From Aliidongia dinghuensis (GTDB lineage Bacteria > Pseudomonadota > Alphaproteobacteria > ATCC43930 > CGMCC-115725): DNA of 64,000 nt. Below the pieces are notes generated by a model that saw only the letters and a program-made list of their open reading frames with translations, did not search any database and was not told where the DNA came from. Location of the stretch: contig NZ_BMJQ01000014.1 in the NCBI RefSeq assembly GCF_014643535.1, positions 62,001 through 126,000 of the forward strand, read 5' to 3'. Each line of letters opens with the position of its first letter. Within the stretch, counting starts at the first letter, position 1. Position numbers and translations under genes: made by a program. Below, piece by piece: positions 1 to 10,200 of the stretch.

Positions 1-858
1 GCCGATACCGCGCTCTATCGCGCCAAGGCGGCCGGCCGCGGCACCTACCGCTTCTTCGAGCCGGAGATGGACACGCGCCTGCAGGAACGCCGCCTGCTCG
101 AGCGCGACCTGCGCCAGGCGCTCGCCGAGGGTCAGCTCGAGGTCCACTACCAGCCGCTCGTCGAGTGCAACTCCGAGGCGCTGCTCGGCTTCGAGGCGCT
201 GGTGCGCTGGCGCCATCCTGAACGCGGCCAGGTACCGCCCTCCGAGTTCATCCCGGTTGCCGAGGAGAGCGGCCTCATCATCCAACTCGGCGAATGGGTC
301 ATGCGGACCGCCTGCCGCGAGGCGGCAAAATGGCCGGGCGACCAGCGCATCGCGATCAACCTGTCGCCGGTCCAGTTCCGCCATGCCGACCTGGCGCACA
401 AGATCCTGACCATCGTCGAGCAGACCGGCCTGGCGCCCGAGCGGCTCGAGCTCGAGATTACCGAGGGCGTGCTGATCGAGGATACGGAACACACACTGGC
501 GACGCTCAGCCTGCTCAAGTCCGCCGGCATCCGCGTGTCGCTCGACGATTTCGGCACGGGCTATTCGAGCTTGAGCTACCTGCAGCGCTTCCCGTTCGAC
601 AAGATCAAGATCGACCGCTCCTTCGTCTGGGAGATGGGGCGCAACGCCGACTCGATGGCGATCGTCCGCTCGGTCATCGCACTCGGCCGCTCGCTCCGCA
701 TCACGGTCATCGCCGAGGGCGTCGAAACCCCGGAGCAGCTGGCACTCCTGCAGTCGGAACAGTGCGACCAGGTCCAGGGCTTCCTCCTCGGCCGCCCCGT
801 CCCGGCGCGGGATCTCACCCAGCTGATGACGGACGCCGAAACCGCCGCCGCCGAGTGA
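1..858 (+). CDS. GGDEF-EAL c-di-GMP phosphodiesterase, C-terminal part
   Basis: The frame is open from base 1, so the 5' part of the gene lies outside the window. The first 20 or so residues (ADTALYRAKAAGRG) match the end of a GGDEF domain. The rest is a full EAL domain that hydrolyses c-di-GMP to pGpG. The catalytic and metal-binding signatures are all visible: FEALVRWRHP, INLSPVQF, LELEITE, LDDFGTGYSS, DKIKIDRSF, AEGVET and QGFLLGRP. An active phosphodiesterase is therefore expected. The missing N-terminus probably holds the rest of GGDEF and a sensor. The gene ends 10 bp before the convergent FAH gene. Confidence 0.95.
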   Translation, partial: ADTALYRAKAAGRGTYRFFEPEMDTRLQERRLLERDLRQALAEGQLEVHYQPLVECNSEALLGFEALVRWRHPERGQVPPSEFIPVAEESGLIIQLGEWVMRTACREAAKWPGDQRIAINLSPVQFRHADLAHKILTIVEQTGLAPERLELEITEGVLIEDTEHTLATLSLLKSAGIRVSLDDFGTGYSSLSYLQRFPFDKIKIDRSFVWEMGRNADSMAIVRSVIALGRSLRITVIAEGVETPEQLALLQSEQCDQVQGFLLGRPVPARDLTQLMTDAETAAAE

Positions 859-868
859 GACCGCCGCT

Positions 869-2077
869 TCAGAGCGTCGGCGTCACGGCTGGGCCGCTCA
901 GCCCGCGGGCCGCGAGATTGGCCATGAGCGCCCGCACGCCGAAGATCCAGGGCGTCACCTCGTCCGTGTGACGCACCCGGTTGACGAGCGCGCCCAGGTG
1001 GCGCGAGCGGATGACGACGACATCATCGAGCTTGTGGGTGAAGCCGCCGCCCCCGCCGGCCCGCTCCTGCGTCGGCGCGAACATGGTGCCGAGGAACAGG
1101 CAGAACCCGTCCGGATACTGATGATGGACCGACACCGTCTGGGCTACGAGATCGGCCGGGTCGCGGCTGATCCGGTTCATCGACGACAGGCCGTCGAGCA
1201 CGAAGCCGTCGGTGCCCTCGACCCGGAGCGCCACATCGGTCGTGCGGATCTCGTCGAGCGTGAAGCGCTCGTCGAACAGACGCACGAGCGGGCCGATCGC
1301 AGTCGAGCCGTTGTTGTCCTTGGCCTTGGACAGAAGGAGCGCGCTCCGGCCCTCGACGTCGCGCAAATTGACGTCATTGCCGAGCGTGGCGCCGACGATA
1401 CGGCCCTTGCTCGACACGACGAGGACGATCTCAGGCTCCGGATTGTTCCAGGTCGAAGCCGGATGGACGCCGATGTCGGCGCCGAAACCCACCGACGAAA
1501 GCGGCTGCGCCTTGGTGAAAATCTCGGCATCCGGGCCGATGCCGACCTCGAGGTATTGCGACCAGAGCCCGCGCTCGACCAGCGCCGCCTTGAGTGCCGA
1601 TGCCGTCTCCGAGCCCGGCTTGATCGAGCCCAGGTCGGCGCCGATGCGGTCGGCGAGCGCCTGGCGGATCGCATCGGCCGCAGCCGGATCGCCCTTGGCC
1701 TGCTCCTCGACCACGCGCTCGACCATGCTGGCCGCGAAGGTGACGCCCGCGGCCTTGATCGCCTGGCAATCGACCGGCGACAGCAGCCACGGCCGCGCCG
1801 GGTCGCGCACCGCCACATCGCTGTTGCGCAGCACAGCCTCGACCGTGCCAAGCCGCACGCCCTGGCGGACTGCAGACCGGACGAAACCGACGGGGTCGTC
1901 CAGCTCGAACAGCGCGGCCGTGGTCGCGGCCATGCGGCTGATGTCGACGAGCTCGCCGCCGTCGACCACGACGACCGCCGGCCCGCCGCCGGCACCCGGC
2001 ACCAAGGCTCTACCGACCCAGGTCCCGGCGGCGAAATCGTCGGCGGGCGTATAGTGATCGAACAGCGTCTTCGTCAT
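869..2077 (-). CDS. Fumarylacetoacetate hydrolase family protein
   Basis: A 402-aa protein of the FAH superfamily, which hydrates or cleaves C-C bonds in oxo-acids using a divalent metal. The C-terminal half carries the family core, including GIGPDAEIFTKAQPLSSVG, an acidic NPEPEIVLVV metal-site segment and GNDVNLRDVEGR. The start is placed at the ATG of MTKTLFDHY because a GGGAG ribosome-binding site precedes it; another ATG lies 8 codons upstream. About 400 aa is long for FAH-fold hydrolases but usual for the subgroup seen in sugar-acid (2-keto-3-deoxy acid) pathways. No pathway partner is adjacent, so the substrate is unknown. Confidence 0.85.
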   Translation of the reverse strand: MTKTLFDHYTPADDFAAGTWVGRALVPGAGGGPAVVVVDGGELVDISRMAATTAALFELDDPVGFVRSAVRQGVRLGTVEAVLRNSDVAVRDPARPWLLSPVDCQAIKAAGVTFAASMVERVVEEQAKGDPAAADAIRQALADRIGADLGSIKPGSETASALKAALVERGLWSQYLEVGIGPDAEIFTKAQPLSSVGFGADIGVHPASTWNNPEPEIVLVVSSKGRIVGATLGNDVNLRDVEGRSALLLSKAKDNNGSTAIGPLVRLFDERFTLDEIRTTDVALRVEGTDGFVLDGLSSMNRISRDPADLVAQTVSVHHQYPDGFCLFLGTMFAPTQERAGGGGGFTHKLDDVVVIRSRHLGALVNRVRHTDEVTPWIFGVRALMANLAARGLSGPAVTPTL

Positions 2078-2517
2078 GAGCGTCGCTCCCAATCGGTCCA
2101 TTTGTCTGATGATTGCCGGTGAAGCTAGCGTGCTTCACAGCGCCGGGCGAGCCCGCGTTTCAAAGATTTTTTCGATCGACACCATCATCATGATAGACAA
2201 AAACGATCGCGAGCGATCAAAGAGTGAGCCGGTTGCATCCGCGGCATGCGTGGGATTTCCGTCGCCAACCTTGAATGTGCGGCGCAACAACGGTATCTCC
2301 CAGGGCATGTTTGGGGAGTAGTCGCCCTCGGCCACGCCCAAGTGGCCAGGGGCGCACGTCAACATTCTCGGGGATGGCCCCGTGGCGTGCGCATCTCTCG
2401 ATCGGCCGAATGTGCCGGGCGACGGATTGACGAGACCAGCAGGCCGGAGGCGCCCCTTCTAGGGTCAGGGGATGCCGGATGCCGGCCGTGCTGCTTCTCG
2501 ACCCCCGAGAATCGTTC
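2078..2517. other. Intergenic region with one small palindrome
   Basis: About 440 bp between the divergent FAH and cation-transporter genes with no convincing gene. Short open frames on both strands have no recognisable domain. A 14-bp palindrome, GATCGC-GA-GCGATC, lies at 2204-2217 in a locally AT-richer stretch and could be an operator for either gene. The rest shows nothing I can name. Confidence 0.4.
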
Positions 2518-3909
2518 ATGGCCAGCGCGAAAGAAACCGTCGCGTTCACCTCCATTCTGGCGAGCGGGCTCCTGACCGCCCTCAAGCTCACCGTAGGCAT
2601 CCTGACCGGCAGCCTCGGCATCCTGTCAGAGGCCGCGCACTCGGCGCTCGACTGCGCCAGCACGGTGCTGACCTTCATTGCGATCCGGATCGGCGACAAG
2701 CCGCCCGACAAGGACCATCCCTACGGGCACGGCAAGGTCGAGAGCATCGCGGCGCTGGGCGAGACGGCGCTCCTGTTCGCGACCAGCGCCTGGATCATCG
2801 CGGCGGCGGGGGGCCGCATCCTCCACGGCGGCGCCGAGGTCGAGCCGAGCTGGACCGCGGTCGGCGTCATGGCGCTGTCCATGGTCGTCGACTTCTTCCG
2901 TTCGCGGAAGCTCCGGCAGGTCGCGCGCGAGACGAACAGCCCGGCGCTCGAGGCGGACGCACTGCATTTCCACGCCGACATCTACAGCTCCGGCGTCGTC
3001 ATCCTGGGTCTTGGGCTGGTGCAGCTGGGATATCCGCTGGGCGACCCGGTCGCCGCCATCGGCGTCGCGATCTTCGTGCTGCGCGCCGGCTATCGGCTCG
3101 GCCGCGAGACCATCGAGACGCTGATCGATACGGCGCCCGAGGGCATCGATGCGACCGTGCGCAACGCGATCCAGGGCATGCCTGGCGTGAGCCGGATCGA
3201 GCGCGTGCGCGGCGGGCCGCGCGGCAGCTCGGTCTTCGTCGATCTGGAGATCGCCGTCAGCCGCACCCTGCCGCTCGACCGCGTCGCCGAGATCAAGGAG
3301 GAGGTCACCAGCCGCATCCGCCAGGACTTGCCGGGCGCCGACGTGCTGGTCATGACGCGGCCGCTGGCGCTCGATGACGAAACCATCCTCGACCGGGTCC
3401 AGGTCATCGCGGCGACCCAGGGTGTGCCCGTCCATCACGTGACGGTGCAGCATGTGGGCGACCGGATTTCGGTCAGCTTCGACCTGGAGGTCGACGGGCG
3501 GCAAAGCATGGCGGACGCTCATGTCACAGCCTCGGCGCTCGAGCGCGGCATCCGCCATGAACTGGGCGACGAGATCGAGGTCGAGAGTCATATCGAACCG
3601 CTGCAGATGGACGCGATCGTCGGCATGGAGCTGCCCTGGGCCGACTTCCGGCGTATCCGCGACGAGATCGAGGCGCTGGCCGAAGCGACGCCGCTCCTGA
3701 TCGATGCCCACGATATCCGCGTGCGCGCGACCGAGGTCGGGCTCTATTTGTCGCTGCATTGCCACGTCCCGCCGGACACCTCGGTCGAGGACGCCCATGA
3801 CGCGGTCTCGGAGCTCGAACAGAAGATCCGACGGCAGATCGCGGGCGTCCGCCGCATCATCGTGCACGCGGAACCGCCCACGACCCCCGCACTGACGGAG
3901 CCGGCATGA
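2518..3909 (+). CDS. Cation diffusion facilitator family transporter with extended C-terminus
   Basis: A 463-aa inner-membrane divalent cation/proton antiporter (Zn, Fe, Mn or Co/Ni type) of the CDF family. The N-terminal 210 residues show the membrane region with HSALDCA (metal-site HSxxD-like motif) and HPYGHGKVE. After it come about 250 residues of cytoplasmic dimerisation-type (ZT_dimer) sequence, enough for two or three repeats, where typical CDF proteins carry one. The start is the ATG of MASAKETVAF; the open frame extends 13 codons further upstream. It overlaps the following PAS_5 gene by 4 bp (ATGA), so the two are probably translated together. Confidence 0.9.
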   Translation: MASAKETVAFTSILASGLLTALKLTVGILTGSLGILSEAAHSALDCASTVLTFIAIRIGDKPPDKDHPYGHGKVESIAALGETALLFATSAWIIAAAGGRILHGGAEVEPSWTAVGVMALSMVVDFFRSRKLRQVARETNSPALEADALHFHADIYSSGVVILGLGLVQLGYPLGDPVAAIGVAIFVLRAGYRLGRETIETLIDTAPEGIDATVRNAIQGMPGVSRIERVRGGPRGSSVFVDLEIAVSRTLPLDRVAEIKEEVTSRIRQDLPGADVLVMTRPLALDDETILDRVQVIAATQGVPVHHVTVQHVGDRISVSFDLEVDGRQSMADAHVTASALERGIRHELGDEIEVESHIEPLQMDAIVGMELPWADFRRIRDEIEALAEATPLLIDAHDIRVRATEVGLYLSLHCHVPPDTSVEDAHDAVSELEQKIRRQIAGVRRIIVHAEPPTTPALTEPA

Positions 3910-4490
3910 GCATCGATCAAGCCCGCATCGAGCGCTGGCGCGCCCTGCTGCTCGCCGGCGACACCGCCGAGATCCGCCAAGTCTTCGAGGCCGACGGTGC
4001 GCGGGGACCGTCGATCAAATGGCGGCCGGAGGCCGACGAGCTCCACCCGAAGCCGTTGCGCTTCGCGTTCGACCACTGGACTGAGGCCCTGGCCAGGCTC
4101 GGCCGCCCGAAGACCAGCCTCGTCGACCCGGTGGCACTCGCCCCAGCGCTCGGCTACCTCATGCTGGTGGACGCCGTCGACGGCGGTCAGGACTTCGTCT
4201 ACCGGCTGTTCGGCTCGATCCTCGGCTCGGTCTCCGGGTTCGACATGACACGCCGGCGCCTGTCCGAGCACCCGGCGTCCCCCTATATCCGGGAGTTCTC
4301 GACAGCGCTCTATCGCGCGGCGATCGAGCGCCGCGAACCGGTCTGGTCCCACTACGGGCCGGCGGTTTCGGTCACGACGACCGCGTGGGAGCGAATCATC
4401 CTGCCGCTCGTCGACGACGCGGACGAGGTCTGCCGCTTCCTGGTCGCGATCGTGCCGATCGGCCTCGACGGATTGCCGCTCCGCAACTGA
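3906..4490 (+). CDS. PAS_5 (DUF1488-type neighbour) PAS-like domain protein
   Basis: A 194-aa soluble protein resembling the PAS_5 family (PF07310) common in Rhodospirillales. The central part, with LGYLMLVDAV, FVYRLFGSIL and RREPVWSHYG, matches the PAS-like fold and suggests ligand sensing or protein interaction; no output domain is attached. The ATG overlaps the stop of the cation transporter gene (ATGA), so the pair is probably one operon. The function is unknown, and only the family resemblance is supported. Confidence 0.65.
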   Translation: MSIDQARIERWRALLLAGDTAEIRQVFEADGARGPSIKWRPEADELHPKPLRFAFDHWTEALARLGRPKTSLVDPVALAPALGYLMLVDAVDGGQDFVYRLFGSILGSVSGFDMTRRRLSEHPASPYIREFSTALYRAAIERREPVWSHYGPAVSVTTTAWERIILPLVDDADEVCRFLVAIVPIGLDGLPLRN

Positions 4491-4517
4491 AGCCGCGACG
4501 GCCGGCTCGCCCGCCGC

Positions 4518-5477
4518 TCAGCCGGCCAGATGGGCAGCCAGATGGGCGCGATACCAATCGCAGGTCGCGCGGACACCATCTTCGAGCGGGATCGAGGGCC
4601 GCCAGCCGAGCGCCGTGAGCTTCGTGCTGTCGACCAGCTTGCGCGGCGTGCCGTCGGGCTTGTCGAGCTCATGGACGAAACGCCCCTGCCAGCCGACCGT
4701 CCGCGCCACGAGCTCGGCCAGCTCGTTGATCGTCACATCACTGCCAAAGCCGATGTTGATCGGCGCTTCGTCGCCATAGTGCTCGAGCAGGAACACGCAG
4801 GCGTCGGCCAAATCGTCGACATGCAGGAACTCGCGCCGGGGCGTGCCGGTGCCCCAGAGCGCCAGCGTCCCGGCACCGGTCTCACGCGCCCGGTGCGCCT
4901 TGGCGATCAAGGCCGCCAGCACATGGCTCGTTTCGAGGTCGAAATTGTCGAACGGCCCGTAGAGATTGGTCGGCATCGCCGAAATGAAGTTGAGCCCGTA
5001 TTGCCGGCGATAGGCCTGGCACAGCTTGACCCCGGCGATCTTGGCGATGGCGTACCACTCGTTGGTCGGCTCGAGCGGCCCCGTCAGGAGCGAGTCCTCG
5101 GGGATCGGCTGCGGCGCCAGCTTCGGATAGATACAGGTCGAGCCCAGCAGCAAGAGCTTCGCGACGCCGGCCCGGCGCGCGCCTTCGACCAGGTTCGTCT
5201 CGATCGCCAGATTGTCGTAGAGGAAGGTCGCCGGGTGCCGGCTGTTGGCGAGGATGCCGCCGACCTTGGCCGCCGCGACGACGACCACGTCCGGGCGATG
5301 GCGCTCGAGCCACGCGAAAGTGTCCGCCTGGTTGGCGAGGTCCGCCTCGGCCCGTCCGAGCCCCAGGATCTCGCAGTCGACGCGGCCCAACCGCCGCACC
5401 AGCGCCCGGCCGACCATGCCGCGATGCCCCGCGACCGCGATCCGTTTGCCGGCGAGCGAAAAGTCCAAACCGTCCAT
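4518..5477 (-). CDS. fcl: GDP-L-fucose synthase
   Basis: A 319-aa extended short-chain dehydrogenase that converts GDP-4-keto-6-deoxy-D-mannose to GDP-L-fucose using NADPH, for surface polysaccharide synthesis. The N-terminus has the nucleotide-binding motif GHRGMVGRALVRRL. The catalytic Ser-Tyr-Lys set is visible in LLLGSTCIYPK and EWYAIAKIAG. TNLYGPFDNFD and RREFLHVDDLADA are typical of the family, and the length is normal. The usual partner, GDP-mannose 4,6-dehydratase, is not in the window. The gene is convergent with the PAS_5 gene. Confidence 0.95.
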   Translation of the reverse strand: MDGLDFSLAGKRIAVAGHRGMVGRALVRRLGRVDCEILGLGRAEADLANQADTFAWLERHRPDVVVVAAAKVGGILANSRHPATFLYDNLAIETNLVEGARRAGVAKLLLLGSTCIYPKLAPQPIPEDSLLTGPLEPTNEWYAIAKIAGVKLCQAYRRQYGLNFISAMPTNLYGPFDNFDLETSHVLAALIAKAHRARETGAGTLALWGTGTPRREFLHVDDLADACVFLLEHYGDEAPINIGFGSDVTINELAELVARTVGWQGRFVHELDKPDGTPRKLVDSTKLTALGWRPSIPLEDGVRATCDWYRAHLAAHLAG

Positions 5478-5590
5478 CTTGCGCGCCGTCCCGTCGCTTC
5501 AAGCGTCTCGATCGAGGCCCTGGCCGTCACGCTGCTGCGCGCTTAGCCGGGGCAGCTGATTAACATACGGGCCCAGGCTCACCAATGTGT

Positions 5591-6994
5591 TTACCGGACG
5601 GCTAGACTATCGGGCTTCGCCCACTCCCGCTTCTTGCGATAGATGGTGGACGCATCGATTTCCAAAAGGGCCGCCGCGCGCCCGACATTGCCGCCAGCCT
5701 CCGCCAAGGCGGCCTCGATCGCCTCACGCTCGATCACCGCCATCGGCCGGATTGCGCGGACCGGCGCCGCCGGCGCGGCCGTGAAGACCGCCGGCCGGGG
5801 CGGCACCGTGTCGCGCACGACCGGCGGCAACATCGCCGCAGTTGCAACACCGCCCGCCGAGAGGACCACGACATTGCGGACGACGTTCGCCAGCTGCCGG
5901 ACATTGCCGGGCCAGGGATAGGTCATGAGCAGGCGCTCGGCCTCGGGATCGAAGCCGTCGAAGGATTTACCCTCCTCCGCCGCGTACTGGTTCAGATAGT
6001 AGCGGGCGATCAGGATGATGTCGGTCCCGCGCTCGCGCAGCGCCGGCATCTGGATCGGCACGACGTTCAGGCGGTAGTAGAGATCCTCGCGGAACCGGCC
6101 GCCCCTGATCTCTTCGACCGGATCCCGGTTGGTGGCGCAGACGAAGCGCACGTCGACCTTGCGGACCGCATCGCTGCCGACCGGCTGGTAGGTCCCGGTC
6201 TGGATGAAGCGCAGCAGCTTTGCCTGCAGCGGCTGGTCCATCTCGCCGATTTCGTCCAGGAACATCGTGCCGCCGTCGGCCCGCGCGGCCGAGCCCTCGC
6301 GCGCCATGTGCGCACCGGTGAAGGCGCCCTTCACATGGCCGAACAGTTCGCTCTCGACCAGGTCGCGCGGCATGGCGCTGCAGTTGAGCGCCACGAACGG
6401 CCCATGGCTGCGCGGGCTCAGGCGATGGATCGCCTCCGCGGCGAGCTCCTTGCCCGTCCCGCTCTCGCCGGTCACGAAGATCGCCGCCTTGGACGGCGCC
6501 GCGTCGCGGAGCGTGCGATAGACCGCCTGCATCGCCGGCGACACGCCGATGAAATTCTCGAAACCTTCGGCTGCCGCATCGGACGCGAGCGTGCGCTCGA
6601 TCCGTTTCAGGCGCCGGAGCTCGAGCGCGTTCGTCAGTGTCACCTGCAGCCGCTCGGGGCTGAACGGCTTCACCAGGAAGTCATAGGCGCCGGCCCGCAT
6701 CGACTCGACGGCGGACGAGATCGAGCCGCCCGACGTCACGACGATGACCGGCGCGTCGCAGTTGGCGTCCTTGAGCGCCTCCATCACCTCGAACCCGTGG
6801 CCGTCGGGCAGATGCAGGTCAAGCAGCACTACCGAAGGACGTATATTGGCCAGGATCGCCCGCGCCTCGGCGATAGTCCCTCCGTGCAACGGTTCGACGC
6901 CTGCCCGCTCGAGATAGGCCTGGTAGAGTCGCGATAGCGTCGGGTCGTCCTCGACGAGAAGCACCTGCGGGCGATTGTCGGTCTCGCTCGACAT
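5591..6994 (-). CDS. Sigma-54-dependent response regulator (NtrC/LuxO type)
   Basis: A 467-aa transcriptional activator. Residues 9-125 form a receiver with the phospho-acceptor in VVLLDLHLPDGHG. Residues about 145-375 form the AAA+ domain with Walker A GESGTGKE, the sigma-54 contact loop GAFTGA and Walker B MFLDEIGEM. The C-terminus is a Fis-type helix-turn-helix (NVGRAAALLEIDASTIYRKK). The start is MSSETDNR, behind a GGGGTG stretch; the frame stays open 14 codons upstream. It is divergent from the hybrid kinase starting at 7215 and separated from it by 220 bp, so that kinase is its likely partner. Confidence 0.93.
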   Translation of the reverse strand: MSSETDNRPQVLLVEDDPTLSRLYQAYLERAGVEPLHGGTIAEARAILANIRPSVVLLDLHLPDGHGFEVMEALKDANCDAPVIVVTSGGSISSAVESMRAGAYDFLVKPFSPERLQVTLTNALELRRLKRIERTLASDAAAEGFENFIGVSPAMQAVYRTLRDAAPSKAAIFVTGESGTGKELAAEAIHRLSPRSHGPFVALNCSAMPRDLVESELFGHVKGAFTGAHMAREGSAARADGGTMFLDEIGEMDQPLQAKLLRFIQTGTYQPVGSDAVRKVDVRFVCATNRDPVEEIRGGRFREDLYYRLNVVPIQMPALRERGTDIILIARYYLNQYAAEEGKSFDGFDPEAERLLMTYPWPGNVRQLANVVRNVVVLSAGGVATAAMLPPVVRDTVPPRPAVFTAAPAAPVRAIRPMAVIEREAIEAALAEAGGNVGRAAALLEIDASTIYRKKREWAKPDSLAVR

Positions 6995-7214
6995 GGCACA
7001 CCCCGTTTTCGTCGCGCGTTCAATAGAAAAGATCACTCGGCCGGGCGTCGGTCAAGGGCCCGCCTCTGCGACACCCTCTCCTAATCTTTTCGAGAATCGC
7101 CGAGCAGCGTTCAATCTCTGGCAGGAATCGCCGTCGCCTGTCATAGTCCCTGGCGGATTGGTCCGAACTGACGGCCCAGGGTTGCCATCGATACGCGCGG
7201 ACCGGGAACGACGT

Positions 7215-10200
7215 ATGGGCATCCTGCACCTTAAAATTGCAGCACGTCTGACACTCGGCTTGATGCTGCTTGCCGGGCTCACGGTCTTTGTCGGCTCGAT
7301 CGCCTTCCTGTCCTTTGCCCACCTGCGCCGCGATTTCGACCAGATCGCAACGGTCGACTTGCCGGTCATCGGCGCCGCCTCGCAGCTCTCGCAACAGGCG
7401 CAGTCGATCGTCGCCTCGGCCCCGGCGCTCGTGGTCGCCGATAACCAGTTCGCGCGCCGCACGCTGGCACTCAGGATCGTCGACCAGGTGACGGCCCTCG
7501 ACGAGTTCATCAAGCGCCTCAAGGCCAAGGGCGTCGGCGGCGACCGGTTCGAGATGCTGACGCAGCTCAGGACCAGCCTGTTCGAGAATCTCACGCTGCT
7601 CGATCACGCGGTCGAGCGTAAGCTCGATCTCGAGCAGCGGGTGAGCGGCCAGCTCCGCGACCTGGGCGCCCTCGCCGAGCAGCTCCGGTCGCTCCAAGGC
7701 CCCGAGGACCCAGGATCGGACGGGGCGCCCAGCGCCAAGCTGCAGGCGCTCATCGCCCGCGGCATGGACAAGCGGCAGCTCGACGCATTTGCCCAGAACC
7801 TCGCCGCCCACGAGGCCGCAGCGCGCACTTTCGACGCCTGGCGCTTCAATGCCGGCCAGACGATCGCCGCCCTGCTGACGGCGGCCGACGCCACCCAGGT
7901 CCCGGCGCTCGAGACGATGCGCCGGTCGATCGAACGGCAGCTCGAGACCGGCACCACCCTCGTCGCCAACCTGCCGGCGCCGATCCGCGAACCGGCCGCC
8001 GCCTGGCAGACGGCGCTCGGCAACATGGTGCTCGGCGATAAAGGGCTGCTCGCCTCTCGCGCCAGCTACCTCGACACGACGCGGGCCATCCAGTCGGCGC
8101 TCGCCGCCAACAAGGTCTTCGCCGACCGGTTCGATGCCGCCGCGGCCAAGGTGGCCGACGACATCGAGCAGGACATCCTGGATACGAGCGGCGCCATCTC
8201 GGAACTGACGCATCGGCAGATCCACCGGATCTTCGCGCTGACCGCGCTCTGCATCCTCGCCGCCCTTGCCATCCTGATCTATATCCGCCGCAGCGTGATC
8301 GACCGCCTGCGCCGCTTGCGCGAGACGATGCGGACCCATGTCGCGGGCGAACCCGCCGCGATCGATATCAGCGGCAGCGACGAAATCGCCGACATGGCGC
8401 GGGCGCTCGAATTCTTCGTCGGCACCATTTCCGAGCGCGAGATCGCGCTCGCGGCGAGCGAAAGCCGCCTGAGGTCGGTCACCGCCAACCTGCCCGGCGC
8501 GATCCTCCGGCTGGCCGGTCGGCCGCAGGGGCCATTGGTCATTTCCTACATCAGCGAGGGCCTGCGCGAGCTGATCGGCCGGACGCCCGAAAGCCTGGTC
8601 GGCATCGACGATGCGATCTTCGACCTGATGCCGGCCGGCGAGCGCGGCGCGTTCGTCACCGCCCTCGCCCGCTCGTCCGAGCGGCAGGAGCAGGTCCTGT
8701 TCGAGTTCCGTCCGACCGCCCAGGAAGGCAACGCCGGCGCCAAGTGGCTGCGCTTCCTGTCCTTTCCCCGGCCGGGCGACAACGGCGAGACGGTCTGGGA
8801 CGGCCTCATCCTCGATTCGACCGAATGGAAGCAAGCCGATCTCGCGAAGCGCGCCTTCGTCTCGACCGTGAGCCACGAGCTGCGCACGCCCTTGACCTCG
8901 ATCCAGGGTTCGCTCGGCCTGGTCGCCGGCGGCGCCATGGGCGCGCTGCCCGAGGGCGCGCGGCGGCTCGTCGACATCGCCAACAGCAATTGCCAGCGCC
9001 TGACCCGGCTCATCAACGACATCCTCGATATCGAGAAGATCGAGCAAGGCCATATGGAGTTCGACCTGAAGCCGCAGGCGCTGATGCCGCTGCTGCGCCA
9101 GGCGGTCGAGGCGAACCGGGGCTACGGCCTGCCGCGCGGCGTCCATCTGAAGCTGATCGAGCTCGACCCCGACCTCGAGATCGAGGTCGACGCCGACCGC
9201 TTCATTCAGGTGGTCAACAACCTCGTCTCGAACGCGATCAAATATTCGCCGGAGGGCGGCCAGGTCGAGATCGGTGCCCGGTCACACGAGGGCACGCAGG
9301 GAGGGCTGCACGGGAACGAGGTCCGGATCTTCGTCAGCGACCACGGCGACGGCATCCCGAAGGCATTCCGCGAGCGCCTGTTCTCGCGCTTCACCCAGGC
9401 CGACAGCTCCGATCGCCGGGCCAAAGGCGGAACCGGCCTCGGCCTGTCGATCGCCAAGGCAATCGTCGAGCGGTTCGATGGCAGGATCGGCTTCGACACG
9501 GCCGAAGGCCAGGGGACGACGTTCTATTTCGACCTGCACGCAACCACGCTGTCCACCGGGACGGCGGCGCCGCCCCTGCCGCGGCGCGTGCTCGTGTGCG
9601 AGGACGATCCGATGTTCGCCGATATGATCGGCGACATGATCCAGCGCCGCGGGTCGAGCGCCCGCATCGTTCACACCGCGGCGGCGCTCAAGGAGGCGCT
9701 GACCGAGGAGCCGTTCGACACGCTGATCCTCGACCTGCTGCTGCCCGATGGCGATGGCATCGCGGTGCTGCGCGGGCTGCGCGCGGCGCCGGAAACCGCC
9801 AATCTGCCGGTGATCGTCGTCTCCGCCCGGGCCGAGGAGGCCCATGCCGAGGTCAACGGCAGCGTGCTCGGCATCCTCGACTGGATCGGCAAGCCGATCA
9901 ATCCGCACCGGCTGACCCAGGCGCTCGCAGGCGCAATGCGGCCGGTGGGCGCCGGCAAGGCGAACATCCTCCATGTCGAGGACGATGAAGACCTGTCGGC
10001 GGTGCTGCAGCACCTGGTCGGCAACCGGGCCGAAATGACGAGCGTCCATACCCGGCGCGAGGCGGCAGCACTCCTGGAACGCGAGCAGTTCGACCTCATC
10101 ATCCTCGACCTGGGGCTGCCGGACGGCACCGGCTATGAGCTGCTGGCGTACCTCGCCGAGCACAGGGTCCATCGGCTGACGCCGGTGCTGATCTTCTCGG

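Noticed and set aside
968-2122. Plus-strand frame opposite the FAH gene
   Set aside because: Shadow frame; the minus strand carries clear FAH motifs.
6985-7015. TGGCAC-like sigma-54 -24 element near the response regulator start
   Set aside because: The -12 part (TTGC) is missing at the right distance and the element overlaps the start codon.
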